NCBI GenBank assembly: GCA_944345045.1
Contig: CALVMI010000115.1
Location: 1-5,267 of the forward strand
Direction: 5' to 3'
DNA: 5,267 nucleotides
Source: an uncultured Bacilli bacterium
GTDB lineage: Bacteria; Bacillota_I; Bacilli_A; RF39; UBA660
The position numbers and the translations under genes were made by a program. Below are positions 5,260 through 5,267 of the stretch, in pieces; the first letter of the stretch is position 1; each line of letters starts with the position of its first letter. The notes beneath the pieces were generated by a model. It was not told where the DNA came from. It worked only from the letters and a program-made list of their open reading frames with translations, and made no database searches.

Positions 5260-5267
5260 TTGATAAA

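Overview
The window looks like chromosomal DNA of a low-GC Gram-positive bacterium (Bacillota, possibly an Erysipelotrichia-like or other Bacilli-related anaerobe). The basis is AT-rich DNA with A/T-ending codons, near-consensus sigma-A type promoters, purine-rich Shine-Dalgarno sites, U-tailed intrinsic terminators, and a pyruvate phosphate dikinase (PPDK) resembling the clostridial enzyme. TGA is used as a stop and TGG for Trp, so the mycoplasma genetic code is unlikely. The lineage is an inference; no search was possible.

Layout, all on the + strand. (1) 1-204: the 3' end of a XerC/XerD-type tyrosine recombinase, closed by a hairpin terminator whose descending arm also carries the -35 box of the next promoter. 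(2) 287-2917: a complete ppdK on its own promoter and terminator. (3) 3143-4252: a PfkB-family sugar or nucleoside kinase with an unusual disordered Asn/Pro/Gln-rich tail. It overlaps by 4 nt (ATGA) a stand-alone Smr-domain protein at 4249-4494, so these two form a translationally coupled operon. (4) 4495-4652: a regulatory intergenic region with two near-consensus extended -10 promoters exactly 78 bp apart that share a 15-bp block. They drive an unrecognised 139-aa protein at 4653-5072. (5) 5073-5267: no coding sequence seen; it holds a terminator with the stop codon in its loop, a second hairpin, a candidate promoter and leader, and a strong Shine-Dalgarno site for a gene that must start at or just beyond the window edge.

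Functionally this is mostly housekeeping DNA: chromosome dimer resolution or integration (Xer), interconversion of PEP and pyruvate with AMP/PPi (PPDK), phosphorylation of a sugar-like substrate (PfkB), and nucleic-acid processing (Smr). I see no mobile-element ends, CRISPR array, tRNA or rRNA. The points most worth a second look are the doubled promoter in front of the unknown protein, the tailed PfkB kinase coupled to the Smr protein, and the terminator/promoter overlap before ppdK. I found no convincing new multi-gene system here.
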